Shown here: positions 59,246-64,000 of the stretch, in pieces
Layout: every line of letters starts with the position of its first letter
How positions within the stretch are numbered: the stretch's first letter is position 1
Origin: Glycocaulis sp050485565
GTDB lineage: Bacteria; Pseudomonadota; Alphaproteobacteria; Caulobacterales; Maricaulaceae
Direction: 5' to 3'
NCBI RefSeq assembly: GCF_050485565.1
Contig: NZ_JBJHBQ010000003.1
Coordinates: forward strand, 186,001 to 250,000
Length of the DNA stretch: 64,000 nt
Made by a program: the position numbers and the translations under genes
The notes under the pieces: model-generated
What the model saw: only the letters and a program-made list of their open reading frames with translations
Told to the model about the DNA's origin: nothing
Databases searched by the model: none

Positions 59246-62200
59246 GCCGCTGCCCGCCCGCGAGATGCAGCATCGGCGATGGGAGCGATCAGGCGTTGCA
59301 CGCCCTTGAGGCGCTCGCCCACATCCGGGAAATCACCGCGCAGCACCATCGAATTGTCGGGCCGCAGCTTGTAGTCGGCGGGCCGCCGGTTCATCAGCTC
59401 GATCAGCGCCATCGGATCCTTGAAGGCGTGATCGCGGAAGGTTGCCACCGCGCCCTTCGGCCCGGCATCGAGCTTGGCGATACCGGCGCGCTTGCACAGC
59501 GCCTTGATGGCGACGACTTGCATCAGGCTTTCCACTTCATCAGGCAGCGGGCCGAACCGGTCGATCAGTTCGGCGGCAAACGCCTCACGTTCCTGCTTCG
59601 TGTCGAGCTTTGACAAACGCCGGTAAAGCCCCATACGCACATCAAGATCGGGAACGTAATGGTCCGGGATCAGCACCGCTGCGCCGGTATTGATCTGCGG
59701 TGACCAGTCGCCCTCATCCAGCGCCGGGCCATCGGTTTTCAGCGAGGCAACGGCTTCTTCCAGCATGGCCTGATAGAGCTCCACGCCAACATCGCGGATA
59801 TGCCCCGACTGCTCCTCACCAAGCAGATTGCCGCCGCCGCGCAAATCAAGATCGTGGCTAGCCAGCGTGAAACCTGCCCCCAGGCTATCGAGCGATTGCA
59901 GGACTTTCAGGCGCTTCTCCGCGCCTTCGGTGATCTTCTCGCGCGCAGGCGTGGTGAGATAGGCGTAGGCGCGCGCCTTGGAGCGCCCTACCCGTCCGCG
60001 CAGCTGGTAAAGCTGGGCCAGCCCGAACCGGTCGGCGCGGTGAACCACCAGCGTATTGGCCGTCGGCACGTCGATGCCGGATTCCACGATCGTGGTGGAT
60101 AGGAGCACATCGAACCGGCCTTCATAGAAGGCGGTCATAATGTCTTCCAGCGCGGTGGCGGCCATCTGGCCATGGGCAATCTCGAAGCTGATTTCCGGCA
60201 CCGCTTCGCGCAGGAATTCGGCCGTGTCCTCAAGATCGGAAATACGCGGCACCACGAAGAAGCTCTGCCCGCCCCGGTATTTCTCCCGCAGCAGCGCCTC
60301 GCGCGCGGTAACCGGATCGAACGGCGCGACATAGGTGCGCACGGCCAGACGGTCCACGGGCGGCGTAGCGATGATGGAGAGATCGCGTATCCCGCTCATC
60401 GCCAGTTGCAGCGTGCGGGGAATGGGCGTTGCGGTCAGGGTCAGCACGTGGACATCGGTGCGCAGCTCTTTCAGGCGCTCCTTATGCTTCACCCCGAAAT
60501 GCTGCTCCTCGTCGATCACCAGCAGGCCAAGATCGGAGAAGGTGATCGTCTTGGCCAGCAGGGCGTGGGTGCCGACGACGATCTCGCAGCGCCCCTCCGC
60601 CAGCTCAATGCGCGTTTCGGCCGCTTCCTTCGCGCCGACCAGCCGCGAGAGGTGGCGCACCTTGACCGGCCAGCCCTTGAAGCGCTCCACGAACGTGTTG
60701 AAGTGCTGGCGGGCCAGCAGGGTGGTCGGCGCCACCACCGCCACCTGCTTGCCGCTCATCGCGGTGATGAAGGCCGCACGCAGCGCGACTTCGGTCTTGC
60801 CAAAACCCACATCGCCGCAGATCAGCCTGTCCATCGGACGGCCACGGGCGAGATCCTCGAACACATCCTCAATGGCTGAGAGCTGGTCGTCGGTCTCGGC
60901 AAACGGGAAGCGCGCAGCGAACTCGTCGTAAATTCCCGCTGGCGGTTCGATGACCACGCCCTCGCGGGCATTGCGCTCTGCGGCGATGCGGATCAGCTCG
61001 TCGGCCATGTCGCGCAGGCGCTTCTTCGCCTTGGCCTTGCGCGCCTGCCAGGCAACACCACCCAGTCTGTCCAGCTGCGCGGTCTCGCTGTCATTGCCGT
61101 AGCGCGAGAGCAGCTCGATATTCTCTACCGGCAGGAAGAGCTTGGCCGCGCCGGCATATTCCAGCTCCAGACAATCGTGCGGCGCGTCCTGCACGGTCAG
61201 CGTTTTGAGGCCCAGATAGCGGCCCAGCCCGTGATCGGAATGGACCACCAGATCACCGGCCGAAAGGCTTCCCGCTTCCGTGATGAAGTCCGCATTCTTG
61301 CGCTTGCGCACCCGGCGGGCCAGCCGGTCGCCCAGAATGTCCTGCTCGGCGACCACCGCCAGCATATCAGTCTCGAACCCCTGCTCCAGCGGCAGGACGA
61401 CGCGCGCAATCGCGCTTTTGGGCAGGCCCTGCACGGCGTTCCAGTCGCGCGCAATGGCGATAGGGGCAAGACCGTGTTCGCCGAGCACGTTTGCCAGCCG
61501 GTCAGATGCGCCCTCGGTCCAGCCTGCGACCATCACCCGCTTGCCGGACTGGCGAAGCTGGACGATGTGCTGGCGCGCCGCGTCAAACACGTTGTGTCCC
61601 GCCTGACGCTCGGCGGCGAAGCTGCGCCCGATCCGCCCCGGCAGGGTGACGACATGCTCGCCCGGCTCATGCAGGGCCGTGAAGCGGCGCGTGGCGCGCT
61701 GCGATAGCATCGCCTCCCACTCATCGCCCGTCAGATAGAGTGCCTCAGGCTCCAGCGCGCGGTAGACCGGCGCGGAGAACGCGCCCTTGCCGGTGCTGGC
61801 CTGAGCGGCGTCCTGGCGGGCCTGATAATAGTCCGCGATCTGTTCCAGCCGTTCGGCAACCGCATCGCTGCTCAGCGGATCAAGCGCGGTGATGCCGCTC
61901 GTGCCGAGATAATCGAACACCGTCTCCATGCGCTCATGGAAAAGCGGCAGCCAGTGCTCGGCCCCTTGCGGGCGCGCGCCTGCGCTGACCGAATCGTAGA
62001 CCGGATCGCCCGACACCGCGCCGCCAAAGCGTTTCAGGAAGCCGGAGCGGAAGCGCGAGATCGCCGCCTCGTCGATCAGCACTTCGCTGACCGGCGTGAA
62101 CTCCACGCCTTTGAGCTGGCGGGTCGTGCGCTGGGTCTCGACATCGAATGCACGTACCGATTCCAGCGTGTCGCCGAAGAAATCGAGCCTTACCGGCTCC

Positions 62201-62739
62201 TCTGCGCTCGCCGGAAACACATCAATCACCCCGCCGCGCACCGCAAAATCACCGCGCTCGGAGACGGTGGCCGTGCGGGTATAGCCATTGGCGGCGAAAT
62301 AGGCCGTCAGGCGTTCGACCTCGACCACGCCGCCCTGCCTGGCGCTGATGCCAGCCGTCTGCATCACGCTGCGCGGGGCTACCCGCTGCAGCACGCCATT
62401 CACCGTCGCGATGACGATCAGCGTGCCATCCTTGCTGGCATCCCAGTTGGCGAGGCGATGCAGCGCCCCTGCCCGGCGCGCCGCCGTGCGCGGGCTGGGG
62501 CTGATCCGGTCATAGGGCTGGCAGTCCCAGGCGGGCAGGCGCAGGCGGGCAATGTCCGGGCAGAAGAAGGCACAAGCCTCAGCGAACGCCAGCGCGCGCG
62601 CCTCGTCCGACGCGATGAAGAGATTGATCCCGCCGCGAAGGCGCGCCGCATCGCAGAAAACCAGCGCGTCATAGCCTTCCGGCACACCGCTAAGGGTGAG
62701 ACTTTCCGCCGCGGCGGCGATACGGTTCAGATCGGTCAT
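59242..62739 (-). CDS. mfd: Transcription-repair coupling factor
   Basis: 1165 residues from ATG 62739. N-terminal UvrB-like region (LPAWDCQPYDRISPSPRTAARRAGALHRL), the RNA-polymerase interaction domain (GDLVVHSDHGLGRYLGLKTLTV), then the RecG-like motor with Walker A GDVGFGKTEVALRAAF, DEEQHFGVKHKERLK, TLTATPIPRTLQLAMSG, and QLRGRVGRSKARAYAYL. C-terminal regulatory domain from about 1000. Removes stalled polymerase at lesions and recruits UvrA. Stop overlaps the convergent PopA-like gene. Confidence 0.97.
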   Translation of the reverse strand: MTDLNRIAAAAESLTLSGVPEGYDALVFCDAARLRGGINLFIASDEARALAFAEACAFFCPDIARLRLPAWDCQPYDRISPSPRTAARRAGALHRLANWDASKDGTLIVIATVNGVLQRVAPRSVMQTAGISARQGGVVEVERLTAYFAANGYTRTATVSERGDFAVRGGVIDVFPASAEEPVRLDFFGDTLESVRAFDVETQRTTRQLKGVEFTPVSEVLIDEAAISRFRSGFLKRFGGAVSGDPVYDSVSAGARPQGAEHWLPLFHERMETVFDYLGTSGITALDPLSSDAVAERLEQIADYYQARQDAAQASTGKGAFSAPVYRALEPEALYLTGDEWEAMLSQRATRRFTALHEPGEHVVTLPGRIGRSFAAERQAGHNVFDAARQHIVQLRQSGKRVMVAGWTEGASDRLANVLGEHGLAPIAIARDWNAVQGLPKSAIARVVLPLEQGFETDMLAVVAEQDILGDRLARRVRKRKNADFITEAGSLSAGDLVVHSDHGLGRYLGLKTLTVQDAPHDCLELEYAGAAKLFLPVENIELLSRYGNDSETAQLDRLGGVAWQARKAKAKKRLRDMADELIRIAAERNAREGVVIEPPAGIYDEFAARFPFAETDDQLSAIEDVFEDLARGRPMDRLICGDVGFGKTEVALRAAFITAMSGKQVAVVAPTTLLARQHFNTFVERFKGWPVKVRHLSRLVGAKEAAETRIELAEGRCEIVVGTHALLAKTITFSDLGLLVIDEEQHFGVKHKERLKELRTDVHVLTLTATPIPRTLQLAMSGIRDLSIIATPPVDRLAVRTYVAPFDPVTAREALLREKYRGGQSFFVVPRISDLEDTAEFLREAVPEISFEIAHGQMAATALEDIMTAFYEGRFDVLLSTTIVESGIDVPTANTLVVHRADRFGLAQLYQLRGRVGRSKARAYAYLTTPAREKITEGAEKRLKVLQSLDSLGAGFTLASHDLDLRGGGNLLGEEQSGHIRDVGVELYQAMLEEAVASLKTDGPALDEGDWSPQINTGAAVLIPDHYVPDLDVRMGLYRRLSKLDTKQEREAFAAELIDRFGPLPDEVESLMQVVAIKALCKRAGIAKLDAGPKGAVATFRDHAFKDPMALIELMNRRPADYKLRPDNSMVLRGDFPDVGERLKGVQRLIAPIADAASRGRAAA

Positions 62740-62844
62740 CTCTTCACGTCCATCAATACGGTATCGCCCGCATGGGCGTTTTGGCCCCATGCGGGTTGTC
62801 TGGTTTCCTCAGCGTTTTCCCGGCGAACGCCGGTGAAACGCGTG

Positions 62845-63165
62845 TTAGTTGCCGCCCGGACCGTCGCTCACGATGGCCTCATGGCGGAAGCCTTTAAGCG
62901 CATCCAGCACCGGGCCGTCATAATTGGCCGGCGTCTCCGCCCGGCCCGTGATCCACGCATAAACCTCGGTGTCCGGCGCGTCGAGCAGGCGCTCAAACTC
63001 GTCCAGCTCCGCCGGGCTCAGGCCCTCAAGGCGTGCCTCGGCAAACCGGCCCATGATGAGGTCGGCCTCCTTGAAGCCGCGCCGCCACGCCCGGAAGGTC
63101 AGGCGCTTCTTGCGGTCGGTGTCGTTGATGGACGGATTGGGATCGGAAAACGGATCATCACTCAT
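62845..63165 (-). CDS. sdhE: Succinate dehydrogenase assembly factor 2 family protein
   Basis: 106 residues. KKRLTFRAWRRGFKEADLIMGRFAEARLEGLSPAELDEFERLLDAPDTEVYAWI is the SdhE domain, with the RGxxE flavinylation motif at residues 29-33. Promotes covalent FAD attachment to SdhA. The first ~18 and last ~20 residues are low-complexity extensions. 105 bp upstream of mfd, the frequent neighbour in alphaproteobacteria. Confidence 0.95.
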   Translation of the reverse strand: MSDDPFSDPNPSINDTDRKKRLTFRAWRRGFKEADLIMGRFAEARLEGLSPAELDEFERLLDAPDTEVYAWITGRAETPANYDGPVLDALKGFRHEAIVSDGPGGN

Positions 63166-63257
63166 GGCGCGGGATATAGCGGGCGACGGGGACGAGGCAA
63201 AGGGTATTAGGTGACAGCCATCTATCGCTACGGTAAGCCCTTCGCATAGGAGGCAAC

Positions 63258-64000
63258 ATGTACCTTCAAAGCTGCATACTACCGATCTGCACTTACTCGA
63301 TTAATGATGCAGGCTTGGCACACATCCACAGGCTGTTCGGCAGCGCATTCTTAATCCGGCCCGATGGCTTAGTGATGACAGCAGCACATGTATTGAAGGA
63401 CGCATTTGCGAGCGCGGCGGAAAATAATCAAAAGGTAGCTTTCGTCGGTAAAGACGAAAATGGACAGGCAGAAAAAAACGTTGTTGCGGAAATTACTGCA
63501 TGGGATTGCGCGCCTGAACCCATTGATATCGCTGTGGCGATCTCGATATACCAGAGCAAAACAACCTACAAACTATCAAAAAAAACCTATGATACTTTAT
63601 TGTGGCGAGACGTTGCTTCAATCGGATATCCTATAAATGCATGGTCGATTGTTGATAAAAAGCATCGAATTAATTTGAGATGCCACAAGGGCTATGTTCA
63701 ACGCCACATAGCCTCAGGTGATCTGGGCCGCCCAACACCAGAATCTTTCGAATTGAGTTTTTTAGGTTCCCGAGGAATGAGTGGCGCCCCAGTATTTTTG
63801 TATCAGGGTGATCATGATGAGGTGCTTGGCGTATTTGTAGGCGCCTTTCGCTCTGAAATCGTTGAAGAAGTTTTGGAAGAAATAACAGAAGGCTCTAAGA
63901 CATACACAGAAAAGCGCGTGAAGGTTGATGAGTACGGTATTGCTCACGCTATCTCCGCCCTGAGGGGATGGGTGCCATCATTCATGGTAGATGCTTTAAT
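63258..64000 (+). CDS. Trypsin-like serine protease, partial, AT-rich
   Basis: 247 codons from ATG 63258 (AGGAGG 4-9 bp upstream), still open at the window end. S1-type fold: FGSAFLIRPDGLVMTAAHVL (His44), PEPIDIAVAIS (Asp90), GSRGMSGAPVF (Ser175, GxSGAP loop). No signal peptide or TM segment, so cytoplasmic. Such intracellular S1 proteases often sit in defence or signalling genes with extra C-terminal domains, which here lie beyond the window. Base and codon use are clearly more AT-rich than mfd/sdhE, a sign of transfer. Confidence 0.8.
   Translation, partial: MYLQSCILPICTYSINDAGLAHIHRLFGSAFLIRPDGLVMTAAHVLKDAFASAAENNQKVAFVGKDENGQAEKNVVAEITAWDCAPEPIDIAVAISIYQSKTTYKLSKKTYDTLLWRDVASIGYPINAWSIVDKKHRINLRCHKGYVQRHIASGDLGRPTPESFELSFLGSRGMSGAPVFLYQGDHDEVLGVFVGAFRSEIVEEVLEEITEGSKTYTEKRVKVDEYGIAHAISALRGWVPSFMVDAL

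Overview
The window looks like chromosomal DNA of a marine-type, stalked-bacterium-like alphaproteobacterium, probably Maricaulales/Hyphomonadaceae. This is inferred from high GC, an rlpA-dac-tmk-holB-tatD block, SdhE next to Mfd, a PopA/PleD-like degenerate GGDEF protein, scoAB, and many TonB receptors and secreted hypotheticals. No 16S or other taxonomic marker is present.

Layout. (1) 0-4.4 kb: a translationally coupled catabolic operon (aconitase-type large and small subunits, an isocitrate-lyase/PEP-mutase-family lyase, a partial polysaccharide deacetylase) diverging from glutaryl-CoA dehydrogenase. (2) 4.4-10.8 kb: a giant type V autotransporter. (3) 11.1-28.6 kb: the most unusual part, an envelope locus. 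It holds nine secreted or lipid-anchored proteins of unknown function, including a ~1790-residue protein with PPC-like repeats and two VWA domains and a degenerate transglutaminase-like protein. With them are a membrane Ser/Thr kinase with TPRs, an ECF sigma factor of the kinase-linked type and a LuxR-type regulator. Four intergenic copies of a 16-bp palindrome (AGACCCGNNCGGGTCT) tie the locus together. Two copies of a MITE-like palindromic element sit between convergent gene pairs and supply the stop codons of all four flanking genes. (4) 28.9-35.6 kb: housekeeping block, a receiver protein, tRNA-Ser(UGA). (5) 35.7-36.8 kb: an AT-rich islet beside the tRNA with one membrane-protein gene whose C-terminus appears frameshifted at a G7 tract. 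(6) 37-44.7 kb: a baeRF11-like protein, then a TonB receptor, an M19 dipeptidase, an XRE-cupin regulator and an ALDH7-type dehydrogenase, with a shared palindrome (TTTCCTATCGGAAA-like) upstream of the three enzyme/transport genes. (7) 44.8-50.8 kb: two related TPR secreted proteins, a four-domain lipoprotein, tryptophan 2,3-dioxygenase, a stand-alone Lrp-type RAM domain and serine deaminase. (8) 50.9-53.6 kb: an extragenic repeat and a MerR regulator diverging from a TonB receptor. (9) 53.6-63.2 kb: scoAB, YihY, a CaiB/BaiF CoA-transferase, a PopA-like protein, Mfd and SdhE. (10) 63.3-64 kb: an AT-richer trypsin-like protease gene running off the end.

How the genes work together. The best candidate for an undescribed system is region 3: a signalling core (membrane kinase, phospho-dependent ECF sigma, LuxR regulator) next to a set of cell-surface proteins that share one operator-like palindrome. 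Region 6 looks like a small XRE-cupin regulon for uptake and breakdown of a peptide- or amine-derived substrate. All functional assignments come from reading motifs in the translated sequence; no database search was run.
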